From NCBI GenBank assembly GCA_002392965.1, contig DGIA01000004.1, positions 1 to 25,575 on the forward strand: 25,575 bases of DNA. The letters are read 5' to 3'. Every line of letters starts with the position of its first letter. Position 1 is the stretch's first letter. Shown here one piece after another: positions 6,550 through 15,227 of this stretch. This DNA comes from Bacteroidales bacterium UBA3834. Lineage in GTDB: Bacteria > Bacteroidota > Bacteroidia > Bacteroidales > P3. Under the pieces are notes generated by a model. The model was not told the DNA's origin. It made no database searches and worked only from the letters and a program-made list of their open reading frames with translations. The position numbers and the translations under genes were made by a program.

Positions 6550-7463
6550 TGCTTCAGGAGCAGATCACGCGTTACAAATCCCTCGACTTTTTTGCCCGGC
6601 AGATTGTCGAGGGATTTATCACTGGTCGCCACCGCAGTCCTTTCCACGGTTTCTCGGCCGAATTTTCCGACTACCGGCAATACAACAGCGGCGAAAGCAC
6701 CAAGAACATCGACTGGCGTCTGTATGCCCGTACCGACAAACTGTATGTCAAGCAGTTCCAGGAAGAAACCAACCTTCGCTGCCAACTGCTCATCGACCAT
6801 AGTTCATCTATGCTTTTCCCCCGGGAGGGACAAGGTGATTTCGAGCACCCCAACAAACTCACGTTCGCCTTGCTGGCCTCCGCCGTACTGATTGAGTTGC
6901 TCTACCGCCAGCGTGACGCATTCGGTCTCTCCTTGCTCTCTTCCGGCATTGACAGTTTTGTCCCCCCTCGTAGCAACGAGGCCCACAGGCAGCATATCTT
7001 CGGCCTTCTCGAACGCCAGCTGTCGGTTTCCGACCAGCAACCCACCGACATCTGCAACGCCATCCATCTTACCGCCGAGCAGCTGCACCGCCGCTCTCTC
7101 GTGGTTCTTTTCACCGATGCATTGCTTCCCTCCGACCAATGGGACTCCTTCCTGGATGCTTTGCGCCACCTGAGGCACAACAAGCATGAGGTAGTCCTTT
7201 TCCACACCCTGCACAAGTCGAAGGAACTCTCGCTCGATTACGACTCCCGTCCCTATCGCTTTATCGACCTTGAAAGCGGACGCCATCTGCAACTGAACCC
7301 TGCCGAGATAGCGGAAGCCTACAGCGCACAAATGCACCGCATGCAGGCCGATCTGCAGCAACATGCGCTCCAGTACCGTATCGACTACCAGCCGGTCGAT
7401 GTCGCCCTCGGGTTCCACCAAGTCATCCTTCCCTTCCTCCTCCGCCGAAGCAAGCTGATGTGA
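6549..7463 (+). CDS. DUF58 domain protein
   Basis: The 304-residue protein carries the DUF58 signature GRHRSPFHGFSAEFSDYRQY, followed by IDWRLYARTDKLYVKQFQEE at about residues 35-80. Then comes a von Willebrand A-like segment with LLIDHSSSML, a MIDAS-like DxSxS motif. There is no signal peptide, so it is probably cytoplasmic. DUF58 proteins usually sit beside a MoxR-type AAA+ ATPase and Bat/VWA membrane proteins and are thought to act in chaperone or envelope-stress complexes. None of those partners is present here; the neighbours are thioredoxin, translationally coupled upstream, and a peptide-binding lipoprotein downstream. Confidence 0.88.
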   Translation: MLQEQITRYKSLDFFARQIVEGFITGRHRSPFHGFSAEFSDYRQYNSGESTKNIDWRLYARTDKLYVKQFQEETNLRCQLLIDHSSSMLFPREGQGDFEHPNKLTFALLASAVLIELLYRQRDAFGLSLLSSGIDSFVPPRSNEAHRQHIFGLLERQLSVSDQQPTDICNAIHLTAEQLHRRSLVVLFTDALLPSDQWDSFLDALRHLRHNKHEVVLFHTLHKSKELSLDYDSRPYRFIDLESGRHLQLNPAEIAEAYSAQMHRMQADLQQHALQYRIDYQPVDVALGFHQVILPFLLRRSKLM

Positions 7464-7515
7464 GAGGAAGAAAAAGCAGATAAAAAAGTTAAGTAGTTAA
7501 AGTAACGATAGACAA

Positions 7516-9156
7516 ATGTTTTCGATGCGTCATTTTGTTTTTGTCACGGTCGCGTTGATGCTGCTTTCGGGCTGTTCGCGCCATCGCCACGACGACAAGC
7601 GTATTTTCCACTACAACGAGTCGGCCGGCATCGCCACCCTCGACCCCGCTTTCGCCAAAGACCAAAGCATCATCTGGCCCTGCCGTCAACTCTACAACGG
7701 CCTTATCCAGCTCGACACCAACCTCGAGGTGCAACCCTCCATCGCTCGCAGCTGGGACATCAGTCCCGACGGATTGACCTACACCTTCCACCTGCGCAAC
7801 GATGTATGGTTCCACAAGAGCCCCCTTTTCCCCACTCCCGACTCCACCCGCACCGTTACTGCCCACGACTTCGCCTACTCCTTCCAGCGCATTCTCGACC
7901 CCAACGTAGCCTCGCCCGGAGGATGGATCTTCGCCGATGTGCGCGACTTCACAGCCGTTGACGACAGCACCTTCGTCATCCGCCTCAAAGCCCCCTTCTC
8001 GCCCTTCCTCAGTCTCCTCGGAATGGTCTATTGTTCCGTGGTGCCGCACGAGGTGGTAGAACACTACGGCAAGGACTTCCGCTCCCACCCCTGCGGTACC
8101 GGTCCTTTCCGATTCCAGTATTGGAAAGAGGGCGTCAAACTTGTCCTCAGGAAAAACCCACTCTATTTTGAAGTGGATAGCGTGGTGGGCGCCGACGGCC
8201 AGACGACACTAGCCCGCCTGCCATACCTCGACGCTGTGGATGTGACCTTCATCATCGACCGCCAGACGGTCTTCCTAGAATTCGTCAAAGGCAACCTTGA
8301 CTTCCTCAACTCCCTCGATGCCTCCTACAAGGACGAAGTGCTCACCCGCGACGGGCGCCTGAAAGACAAATATGCCGACCGCATCGACCTCGTCTCCACA
8401 CCTTACCTCAACACAGAATACCTCGGTTTCAACCTCGAGGCCGACAACCTTCAGCTTTCCCCATCCAGCTTCCAACAACTCCGTCAAGCCCTCAACTGCG
8501 CCTTCGACCGCACCAAGATGATGCGCTACCTGCGCAACAACATAGGCCGTCCAGGCGAAGGCGGCTTCGTCCCCATGGGACTTCCGGGCTACGACACGCT
8601 GCCTTCCTACGGCTACCGCTACGACCCCGAGCGCGCCAAACTTCTGCTGGCTCAGGCCGGCTTCCCCAACGGGAAAGGGCTTCCGACCCTCAAGCTCTCC
8701 ACCACCGCCAATTACCTTGACCTCTGCAAATACATCCAGCAACAACTTGGCCTCATCGGTATCGACATACAGGTGGATGTCAATCCTCCCGCCGCGCTAC
8801 GAGAGCAGATAGCGCAAGGCAAAGCCTTCTGGTTCCGCGGCTCCTGGATAGCCGACTATCCGGACGCAGAAAACTATCTCTCGCTCTTCTACAGCGCCAA
8901 CCACGCCCCCGCAGGTCCCAACTACACTCGTTTCACAAGCAAGGAATTTGACCGTCTCTACATGAAGGCACGCCGCGAGACCGACCCCGACCGCCGCATC
9001 AGCCTCTACCACCAGATGGACAGCCTCGTTATGCAGCAGGCGCCGGTCATCGTCCTTTACTACGACCAAATACTGCATTTCACCCACAAGAACGTCCACG
9101 GCCTCCGTTCCGACGCCATGAATACCCTCGACCTGAGGAGAGTCACCATCGACTGA
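7516..9156 (+). CDS. Peptide-binding lipoprotein of an ABC importer (SBP family 5, OppA/DppA-like)
   Basis: A 546-residue solute-binding protein. The signal ends in LLSGC (Cys20 from this start), so it is membrane-anchored. Family 5 hallmarks include the LDPAFAKDQ start, PSIARSWDISPDGLTYTFHL, TAHDFAYSFQRILDPN, and HPCGTGPFRFQYWKEGVKL followed by the KNPLYF segment. The family binds oligopeptides or similar ligands and passes them to a permease and ATPase. No permease or ATPase gene is in this window, so those components lie elsewhere or the protein works alone. A second ATG at 7525 (MRHFVF) would give a more usual signal peptide and is equally possible. The unit ends at a strong terminator about 40 bases downstream. 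Confidence 0.92.
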   Translation: MFSMRHFVFVTVALMLLSGCSRHRHDDKRIFHYNESAGIATLDPAFAKDQSIIWPCRQLYNGLIQLDTNLEVQPSIARSWDISPDGLTYTFHLRNDVWFHKSPLFPTPDSTRTVTAHDFAYSFQRILDPNVASPGGWIFADVRDFTAVDDSTFVIRLKAPFSPFLSLLGMVYCSVVPHEVVEHYGKDFRSHPCGTGPFRFQYWKEGVKLVLRKNPLYFEVDSVVGADGQTTLARLPYLDAVDVTFIIDRQTVFLEFVKGNLDFLNSLDASYKDEVLTRDGRLKDKYADRIDLVSTPYLNTEYLGFNLEADNLQLSPSSFQQLRQALNCAFDRTKMMRYLRNNIGRPGEGGFVPMGLPGYDTLPSYGYRYDPERAKLLLAQAGFPNGKGLPTLKLSTTANYLDLCKYIQQQLGLIGIDIQVDVNPPAALREQIAQGKAFWFRGSWIADYPDAENYLSLFYSANHAPAGPNYTRFTSKEFDRLYMKARRETDPDRRISLYHQMDSLVMQQAPVIVLYYDQILHFTHKNVHGLRSDAMNTLDLRRVTID

Positions 9157-9193
9157 TTCCAGAGATACACTACCAACCCATTTCAACCAATAA

Positions 9194-9230
9194 AACAAAG
9201 CCTCGCATTTCTGCGAGGCTTTGTTGTTTT
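9194..9230. terminator. Bidirectional terminator between convergent genes
   Basis: ACAAAGCCTCGCA-TTTC-TGCGAGGCTTTGT forms a perfect stem of about 13 pairs with a 4-base loop. T-rich sequence follows on the plus strand (TTGTTTT), and AAAAC on the other side gives a T-run for the minus strand. It separates the peptide-binding lipoprotein from the S9 peptidase. Confidence 0.93.
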
Positions 9231-9247
9231 AGGCGTCTTTTATCTGA

Positions 9248-11350
9248 CTATTTTTTCAGCCACTGGTCGAACCAGTCGATGAAGTTGCGATGCCAGAGGA
9301 GGCTGTTCTGGGGCTTGAGGACCCAGTGGGTCTCGTCGGGGAAGTAGAGGTAGCGGCTGGGGATGTGGCGCATCTGGGCGGCGTTGTAGGCAGCCATACC
9401 TTCGCTGGCGACGATGCGGAAGTCGAACTCGGAGTGGATGACGCAGATGGGGGTGTTCCACTTGTCAACGAAGAGGTGGGGCGAGTTGCTGTAGCTCTTC
9501 TTGATCTGCGGGTTGTTCCAATCCCAATAGGGACCACCGAGGTCCCAGTTGTCGAACCACATTTCCTCGGTCTCAAGATACTGCTGCTCGAAGTTGAACA
9601 TGCCGTTATGGGCCAGGAAAGCCTTGAAGCGACGGCCTTCGTCGTAGCCTTTGACGTCGTGGTTGTGTCCGGCAAGCCAATAGACGCTGTAGCCACCAAA
9701 CGAGGCACCGCAGGCACCGATGCGTTCATGGTCGATCATGGGCAGGTTGGCCGCCCAGTCGGCAGCAGCCATATAGTCCTGCATGCAGAGTCCGCCATAG
9801 TCACCGCTGATTTCCTCGAGCCATTCCATGCCGAAGCCGGGAACACCGCGACGGTTGGGAGCGATGACGAAATAGCCGGCGCCACTCATCACTTCGAAAT
9901 TCCAGCGGGTGCTCCAGAACTGGCTGACGGGGCTTTGGGGGCCGCCCTCGCAGAAAAGAAGCGCGGGATAGGTCTTGGTCGAGTCGTAGTCGTAGGGATA
10001 GATGAGCCAGGTGAGCATGTCCTTGCCATCGACGGTCTTCACGTAGCACTCCTCCACCTTGCCCATACGCACCTGCGAGAGGATGTCGTCGTTGAAGGTG
10101 CTGATCTTGGTGCCTTCGGCGCGGTCGTCGCCGGTGGTGTAGGCGTAAAGGGTTCCCGGGTACTGTATGGAGACCTGGTTGGCGATAATCTTGTTGCCGT
10201 TGAGGGCGATGGCATTCACGTCGTGGTAGCCGTGAGACAGCTGGCGGACAGCCTTGGTTTCACGGTTGAAGCCGAAGATTTCACTCATACCGCGGTAGGA
10301 AACCACAGCATAGAGTTCCTTGTCGTTATCGTCCCAAAGGATATTGCCGACGCTGTAGTCGAAGTCGGCGGTGAGGTCGGTCTTGGTGCCGCTGGTGAGG
10401 TCCATCACCATCAGGCGCAGCTTGTCGCTCTCATAGCCGTCGCGCTCCATACTCTCCCAGGCAATCATCGTGCCATCGTGGCTGAAGACAGGGTTCTGGT
10501 CGTAACCCATGATGCCTTCGCTGATGTTGCGAGTCTCGCCAGTCTCGATATTAAAGATATAAATATCGCTGTTGGTCGAGTGGGCATAGTCGTAGCCGGT
10601 CTTCTTGCGGCAGGTGTAGGCGATGGTCTTGCTGTCGGGGCTGTAGTTGTACTGCTCGGTGCCACCCCACGGACGCATGGGGCTCTCGAAGGTGCTGTCA
10701 ATAATGTTGACGACCTTATCCATCACAGCCTTGCCATTCTCCAGCGGGACATAGAAAATTTGGGGGATTTCATCGACCCAGTTGTCCCAATGGCGGTACA
10801 TCAGGTCCTCGTTGATGCGGCCGGTGGTCTTGTCGAGGTCGGCATAGAGCTTGTCGAGGTGTTCGGGACGCACAACGGGAATGGTGCTGATATACACCAA
10901 CGACTTGCCGTCGGGGGCCACCTTGAAGCCTTCGAATCCACGCTCATGCTCGGCCACTTTGGTTTCTTTTTGGGTCTTGATGTTCATGGACAAGATTTCG
11001 GCACCGCGGCAGAACATGATGGTGTTTTCATCGTACCAGACGGGGCAGAATTCGGAGGCGGCAGTTGAGGTGAGTCGCACGGCTTCCCCACCCTCGGAGG
11101 GTATGAGGTAGAGCTCGGTGTTGTTCTTGTTCTGCGCCATATCGGTGTAGCGCAGGGTGTAGAGGACCTGACTGCCGTCGGGGCTGACAGCATATTCGCT
11201 CATTACACCGAGGCTCCACATTACCTCAGGGGTGAAACGTCCGTCCTGGACGCTCACCTGCGGTTTTTCAATGGGTTTCTCAGCATTTTTTTGCTGGCAG
11301 GCCACAAGAGAGAGGATGCCAACAGTGAGTAAAAGTATATTTTTTTTCAT
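9248..11350 (-). CDS. S9-family prolyl-oligopeptidase-type dipeptidyl peptidase (DPP5-like), lipoprotein
   Basis: A 700-residue serine peptidase with an N-terminal beta-propeller and a C-terminal alpha/beta-hydrolase domain. The signal ends in SLVAC (Cys18), so it is anchored in the envelope. Propeller signatures include GGTEQYNYSPDSKTIAYTCR and NPVFSHDGTMIAWESMERDG. The nucleophile is Ser550 in GASFGGYS; the probable triad partners are Asp643 (HSEFDFRI) and His675 (DETHWVLKP). The layout fits the DPP5 group known from Porphyromonas gingivalis, which removes dipeptides from peptide N-termini for amino-acid nutrition. It is the last gene of the minus-strand unit, 7 bases after the BamE-like lipoprotein. 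Specificity cannot be read from the sequence with certainty. Confidence 0.93.
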   Translation of the reverse strand: MKKNILLLTVGILSLVACQQKNAEKPIEKPQVSVQDGRFTPEVMWSLGVMSEYAVSPDGSQVLYTLRYTDMAQNKNNTELYLIPSEGGEAVRLTSTAASEFCPVWYDENTIMFCRGAEILSMNIKTQKETKVAEHERGFEGFKVAPDGKSLVYISTIPVVRPEHLDKLYADLDKTTGRINEDLMYRHWDNWVDEIPQIFYVPLENGKAVMDKVVNIIDSTFESPMRPWGGTEQYNYSPDSKTIAYTCRKKTGYDYAHSTNSDIYIFNIETGETRNISEGIMGYDQNPVFSHDGTMIAWESMERDGYESDKLRLMVMDLTSGTKTDLTADFDYSVGNILWDDNDKELYAVVSYRGMSEIFGFNRETKAVRQLSHGYHDVNAIALNGNKIIANQVSIQYPGTLYAYTTGDDRAEGTKISTFNDDILSQVRMGKVEECYVKTVDGKDMLTWLIYPYDYDSTKTYPALLFCEGGPQSPVSQFWSTRWNFEVMSGAGYFVIAPNRRGVPGFGMEWLEEISGDYGGLCMQDYMAAADWAANLPMIDHERIGACGASFGGYSVYWLAGHNHDVKGYDEGRRFKAFLAHNGMFNFEQQYLETEEMWFDNWDLGGPYWDWNNPQIKKSYSNSPHLFVDKWNTPICVIHSEFDFRIVASEGMAAYNAAQMRHIPSRYLYFPDETHWVLKPQNSLLWHRNFIDWFDQWLKK

Positions 11351-11357
11351 GTGTAAG

Positions 11358-12224
11358 TTAATTTTTTTTCTTCAATTCGTCCTTGCTTGACATCGGGGTG
11401 CGGATATCAATGCCATAAAAGTTGTAACCCGAATGACCGGGCTCCACAATGTTGACGTACTCACAATCTTCGGCCACAGGATCGAAGGTTATGGAGTAAA
11501 GCAGGATGTCGTATCCACCGACATTTTTGGAGAAGTAGGTGCGTTTGGGGTAGAGCGTGATACCTTCCACTTTGCGCATCGCCGAACGTACCCCAGTGGC
11601 TGCATCCTCCAGATATATCTCAGGCATGATGTAGAGACCGTCGTCGTTCACCGAAGGATGTGCCGGTGTGCGGTCACGATACTGGAAATAAACGATAATC
11701 TGTTCCTTTTCCACCCTGACCTTCTCGATGCTGATCATCGAGGCATTGGGTGTGCGACTTTTCACCAGGGGAAAATCCACCGAACGAGGAACAATCGGTT
11801 TGATTTTGTCGGGCAGTCGGCGGTCGCGAGGCTTCTCGGCTTTTGCCTGTTTGGGGGCTTTGACGCGTTCGTGCTGGAAATCACTATTCACAGCATAACA
11901 CTTCATGTCGGAATTGAACGAGAAGGTGATGCCGCCAACGGGAGTGCCGGTATTGCCTGTGGCTCGGTTGCGCATGTTGTACTGTCTATAAAGCACGGCG
12001 GCACGCGTACCATTGAGACTCACCGCGTTGTAGGCCACTTTGGTGCCTTCCATTCCATCGTCGATAGTGGCATCGGGACGGCCAAACTCATCCACTATTT
12101 CATAATAGCCCTTCCCGTTGTACAAAGCTTCAAGATCGCTGTCGGCGCTTACAAAGCGGCCAGACGCACATCCGGCCGCCAGCAGCGCGAGAGCTGTGGT
12201 GACAATTGTGAAGAGATGTTTCAT
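11358..12224 (-). CDS. Lipoprotein with a BamE-like N-terminal part, function unknown
   Basis: A 288-residue lipoprotein (signal ending in LLAAGC, Cys19). Residues of about 28-75 (DLEALYNGKGYYEIVDEFGR, then PDATIDDG and YNAVSL) resemble the SmpA/OmlA (BamE) fold: a helix followed by a G-x-P turn and strands. A Lys/Arg/Pro-rich hinge follows (about 120-150). The C-terminal domain begins ASMISIEKVRVEKEQIIVYF; it looks like a beta-sandwich and is seen in other Bacteroidota envelope proteins. No catalytic motif is visible. It starts directly after the MORN gene's stop codon and ends 7 bases before the S9 peptidase start, so the three genes are likely co-translated. The BamE link is a pattern impression only. 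Confidence 0.75.
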   Translation of the reverse strand: MKHLFTIVTTALALLAAGCASGRFVSADSDLEALYNGKGYYEIVDEFGRPDATIDDGMEGTKVAYNAVSLNGTRAAVLYRQYNMRNRATGNTGTPVGGITFSFNSDMKCYAVNSDFQHERVKAPKQAKAEKPRDRRLPDKIKPIVPRSVDFPLVKSRTPNASMISIEKVRVEKEQIIVYFQYRDRTPAHPSVNDDGLYIMPEIYLEDAATGVRSAMRKVEGITLYPKRTYFSKNVGGYDILLYSITFDPVAEDCEYVNIVEPGHSGYNFYGIDIRTPMSSKDELKKKN

Positions 12225-12854
12225 TTAATTCTGGAATTTACCGGCATGGAAGTTGCCTTCCATCACAGTGCCATCGGCGCTGACATATTTGCCGTGTCCT
12301 TCAAATTGGTCATTCAGCCAGTTGCCCGTATAGGACATGCCCGACTTGCTGGTGAGCGTACCCTGACCGGTCATGTGTCCTTGTACAAAGTTACCCTCGT
12401 AACGGTCGCCATTGGGCCACGTTTTAGTTCCTTGGCCTTGGGGTGCGCCGTTTATGAAACCACCTTCATAGCGCGTGCCATCGGACCATTGCAGGTAGCC
12501 CGTCCCATTGCCCATACCGTTCCATTCGCCTTCCATGATATTGCCGTTCGGAAAACGGAAGATACCATGTCCCTTAATCGTGTTTTTACTCCACTGACCT
12601 TGATAGACCAGACCGTTTGCCCAAGTGTAGGTGCCTTCGCCTTCCTGGTTGCCTTTCTTCCACTGGCCTTCATATCGGTCGCCGTTCGGCCAGGTCATCA
12701 TTCCCTGCCCTTCTATCTTGCCTCTTCCGTTGCGCTGGCCGGTATATACTCGACCGTCGTCATAGGTGGTGGTTTCCACAACCTGAGCATAGGCGTTGCC
12801 ACCAACCGTCAAGGCAAGTGCAAGCAAAACAGCAGTCTTAAGCGTTTTCATCAT
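12225..12854 (-). CDS. Exported MORN-repeat protein
   Basis: A 209-residue protein with signal peptide MMKTLKTAVLLALALTVGGN ending at an AYA-Q cleavage site. The mature part is almost entirely MORN repeats, about eight copies of the YxGxWxxGxxxGxGxxxWxxG pattern, for example YEGQWKKGNQEGEGTYTWANG and YEGGFINGAPQGQGTKTWPNG. MORN repeats form elongated beta-sheets and usually serve as scaffolds or lipid- and protein-contact surfaces. With a signal peptide and no lipobox it is likely periplasmic or secreted. Start at 12854 or 12851 (second Met) cannot be separated. It lies 12 bases after the glycosyltransferase and abuts the BamE-like lipoprotein. Confidence 0.9.
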   Translation of the reverse strand: MMKTLKTAVLLALALTVGGNAYAQVVETTTYDDGRVYTGQRNGRGKIEGQGMMTWPNGDRYEGQWKKGNQEGEGTYTWANGLVYQGQWSKNTIKGHGIFRFPNGNIMEGEWNGMGNGTGYLQWSDGTRYEGGFINGAPQGQGTKTWPNGDRYEGNFVQGHMTGQGTLTSKSGMSYTGNWLNDQFEGHGKYVSADGTVMEGNFHAGKFQN

Positions 12855-12866
12855 AGTTTTTGTGTT

Positions 12867-13766
12867 TTAATGATTAATTAATTCAATGAACAGTCCTAAT
12901 TTGTAGAAATTGAACTTCCTCACAGACACATCACCACCCTCGGTCAATTGATGTTTGAGTGCCGGTTTACGCCGCAAATAAAGGGCTTTGACAAGGCCGA
13001 TCAAGCTTGTTTTTTGAAGAAGATGATAGGTCTGCAACAATCGTACCGACCGATAGAAAGAAGGCTCGTCATGCATGAAACGGTATATCTTGGACAGATT
13101 ACCCACAGCCTCCTCTGTCTTGCTGAGAAACTCTGCATTGGTTTCAACATTACCGTTGACGGCAGCATTGTCAATGTGCAACACTTTCGTACCGTGTTGT
13201 TGCAACCGATATCCGAAAAGGGTGTCTTCATGGCCGTAGCCGGTTATGCGGTCGTCGAAGCCTATCGTTTCCAAAACATCTCGCCTAATCATGAAATTGC
13301 CGGTCATAAATGAGCGGTAGGGATGCCGGTTTCGGATTCGGGCAGGTCGGCTTTCCACTTTCTTACCATAGCGCAGACGTAGTGAATAATCATTGTCATT
13401 CTCCTTATGCGAATCGTAAGCAATGCCACCCACAACCACATCCGGATTACCCGAAAGAGTGTCGGCATAGCGTCGAAGAAAACCGTCGTTGATACTCATA
13501 TCGTTGTCCAGGAACAACAACCACTCGCCACGTGCGTATTTAAGGAACATGTTGCGTATGCGGGCACGACCCACATTCTCATCCAGATACACCCACTTGT
13601 CTGCCAATGAAAGCATTTCGGCATTCTGTTGACGGTGATTCTCATCCGAATGGTCATCTATGCACACCAATTCCACGTCTCCACCCATGGATTTCATCTG
13701 TTGATGGAGACTGCCAATGAGCGATTTCACCGGGTAGTTATAAACTGGTATGCAAATCGATATCAT
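12867..13766 (-). CDS. Family 2 glycosyltransferase
   Basis: The 299-residue protein has the GT-A fold of family 2: ISICIPVYNYP at the N-terminus, LVCIDDHSDE for nucleotide binding, and the metal-binding DxD motif as DND at residues 87-89 (WLLFLDNDMS). It also has FMTGNFMIRRDVLETIGFDD and the acceptor-side ED motif in GYGHEDTLFGYRL. It transfers a sugar from a nucleotide sugar, probably in surface-polysaccharide or glycoprotein synthesis at the inner face of the membrane. No membrane segment or other sugar-pathway gene is nearby, so the substrate is unknown. The start overlaps the metallo-hydrolase stop by four bases (ATGA). Confidence 0.93.
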   Translation of the reverse strand: MISICIPVYNYPVKSLIGSLHQQMKSMGGDVELVCIDDHSDENHRQQNAEMLSLADKWVYLDENVGRARIRNMFLKYARGEWLLFLDNDMSINDGFLRRYADTLSGNPDVVVGGIAYDSHKENDNDYSLRLRYGKKVESRPARIRNRHPYRSFMTGNFMIRRDVLETIGFDDRITGYGHEDTLFGYRLQQHGTKVLHIDNAAVNGNVETNAEFLSKTEEAVGNLSKIYRFMHDEPSFYRSVRLLQTYHLLQKTSLIGLVKALYLRRKPALKHQLTEGGDVSVRKFNFYKLGLFIELINH

Positions 13767-14524
13767 ATTTCTATGGTCAAGTTATCATAGGCCAGATGCA
13801 CACCGTCAGGCAAGGTGGTATCCACCTCGGCATGCAAGCCCATCTCATGACTGATATGGGTCAAATATGCCTGTTCCGGGTTGACTTGGGCAATGACCTC
13901 CAACGCCTCCGGCAAGGAAAAATGAGAGAAGTGTTTCTCCTTTCTCAATGCATTGACAACGAGGGTCCTTACACCTCTCACCTTCTGTATCTCTTCTGGT
14001 GCAATATGGTTGGCGTCGGTAATATAGGCCAAAGAACCGATGCGATAGCCTAAGACAGGCAGGTCCTTGTGCATTGCATGAATGGGAACTATGGTCAATC
14101 CGGCCGCTTCAAAGGGAGCATCAACCACATGCAGGTCAGCTTCCGGCAATCCCGGGTAACGGTGCGGCTCAAAAATATAGTGGTAAGCTTGCAAGATGGA
14201 CCGTTCCGCCTCTATGTTCAGAAATACATCCATCTTCCTGTTCTGCACATAGTTGAATGATCTTATCTCATCCAACCCTGCAACATGATCCCTGTGTGCA
14301 TGGGTGATAAGGATGGCATCCAGATGACTCACATCATGGCGCAACATCTGCTGCCGGAAATCGGGGCCGATGTCGAAAAGAATATTGTTTCCGTTATCGG
14401 TACATAACAAAGCCGAAGTGCGCAGCCGGCAGTCGCGTGGATCTGACGAACTACACACCTTACAGTGACATGCAATGACCGGCACGCCCTGAGATGTTCC
14501 GGTGCCAAGGAAAACGAGTTTCAC
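13763..14524 (-). CDS. PhnP-like metallo-beta-lactamase-fold phosphodiesterase
   Basis: A 253-residue MBL-fold hydrolase. It has the metal-binding motif THAHRDH (His75, His77, Asp79, His80), later His and Asp ligands (AITDAN-type and LTHISHE segments), and the N-terminal GTGTSQGVPVIACHCKVC cysteine cluster typical of the PhnP group. PhnP-like enzymes cleave cyclic phosphodiesters. The start codon is GTG at 14524, overlapping the TAG stop of the response regulator by one base; no ATG fits better because GTG directly precedes the conserved KLVFLGTG strand. It is a soluble cytoplasmic enzyme embedded in the seven-gene minus-strand unit; its link to the neighbours is unclear. Confidence 0.92.
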   Translation of the reverse strand: MKLVFLGTGTSQGVPVIACHCKVCSSSDPRDCRLRTSALLCTDNGNNILFDIGPDFRQQMLRHDVSHLDAILITHAHRDHVAGLDEIRSFNYVQNRKMDVFLNIEAERSILQAYHYIFEPHRYPGLPEADLHVVDAPFEAAGLTIVPIHAMHKDLPVLGYRIGSLAYITDANHIAPEEIQKVRGVRTLVVNALRKEKHFSHFSLPEALEVIAQVNPEQAYLTHISHEMGLHAEVDTTLPDGVHLAYDNLTIEI

Positions 14525-15216
14525 TATTCTTTATGAGTCAATTTGAACCCAACACCATGCACATTGACGATTTCCACCGTCGGGTCGGCCTTGAGATATT
14601 TACGCAACTTGGTGATATACACATCCATCGAGCGCGCTGCAAAATAACTGTCATCTTTCCAGATTTTTTGCAACGTGGTGTTTCTATCCACCAGCTGATT
14701 GAAGTTGATGGCAAACATACGCAACAAATCGCACTCTTTGGCGGTGAGACGTTGGGTGTTCTCTCCTATCGTGAGGGTTTGGTGGGAATAGTCGAACGTG
14801 AAATTGCCGATACGGAAGACATTCTTGTCCGGACGTTCCTCGTTGAACGAGCGGCGCATGGTGGCGTTCAGTCGTGCCAGCAGTTCTTCCATGCTGAAAG
14901 GCTTGGTGATATAGTCGTCGGCCCCCACCTCGAACCCCTTCAGTTTGTCTTCTTCCAGATTCTTGGCCGTAAGGAAAATTATAGGCACATTTTTATCTAC
15001 TTTGCGTATCTCCCTGGCTACGGTCAGACCGTCTTTCAACGGCATCATCACGTCGAGGATACATGCATCGACATCTTCTTCGTCGAAACTGGCAAGCGCC
15101 TCTTCTCCATCTTTGGTCCACACCACAGTGTAACCCTTCTGAGTCAGATATGCCTTGAGGATGGTTCCCAGATTGGGATCGTCCTCGGCCACCAGTAATT
15201 TGATTCCGAGATTCAT
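14524..15216 (-). CDS. OmpR/PhoB-type response regulator (RprY-like)
   Basis: A 230-residue two-domain regulator. The receiver domain (about 5-120) has acidic residues Glu11-Asp12-Asp13, phospho-acceptor Asp55 in ILDVMMP, Thr83 and Lys105 (ITKPFS). The C-terminal winged-helix domain (about 130-228) contains LTAKECDLLRMFA and SMDVYITKLRKYLK and ends with GVGFKL. The sequence closely resembles RprY of Bacteroides and Porphyromonas as I remember it. No histidine kinase gene is adjacent, so its partner is elsewhere or it is an orphan. It is 11 bases downstream of the cyclophilin and overlaps the metallo-hydrolase start by one base. Confidence 0.95.
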   Translation of the reverse strand: MNLGIKLLVAEDDPNLGTILKAYLTQKGYTVVWTKDGEEALASFDEEDVDACILDVMMPLKDGLTVAREIRKVDKNVPIIFLTAKNLEEDKLKGFEVGADDYITKPFSMEELLARLNATMRRSFNEERPDKNVFRIGNFTFDYSHQTLTIGENTQRLTAKECDLLRMFAINFNQLVDRNTTLQKIWKDDSYFAARSMDVYITKLRKYLKADPTVEIVNVHGVGFKLTHKE

Positions 15217-15227
15217 GGTCTTTCTTA

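Noticed and set aside
9290..11068. 592-codon plus-strand frame opposite the S9 peptidase
   Set aside because: The minus strand carries the lipoprotein signal and a complete catalytic triad; the plus frame has no domain.
11433..12881. 482-codon plus-strand frame opposite the BamE-like and MORN genes
   Set aside because: The MORN repeats and signal peptides on the minus strand are decisive.
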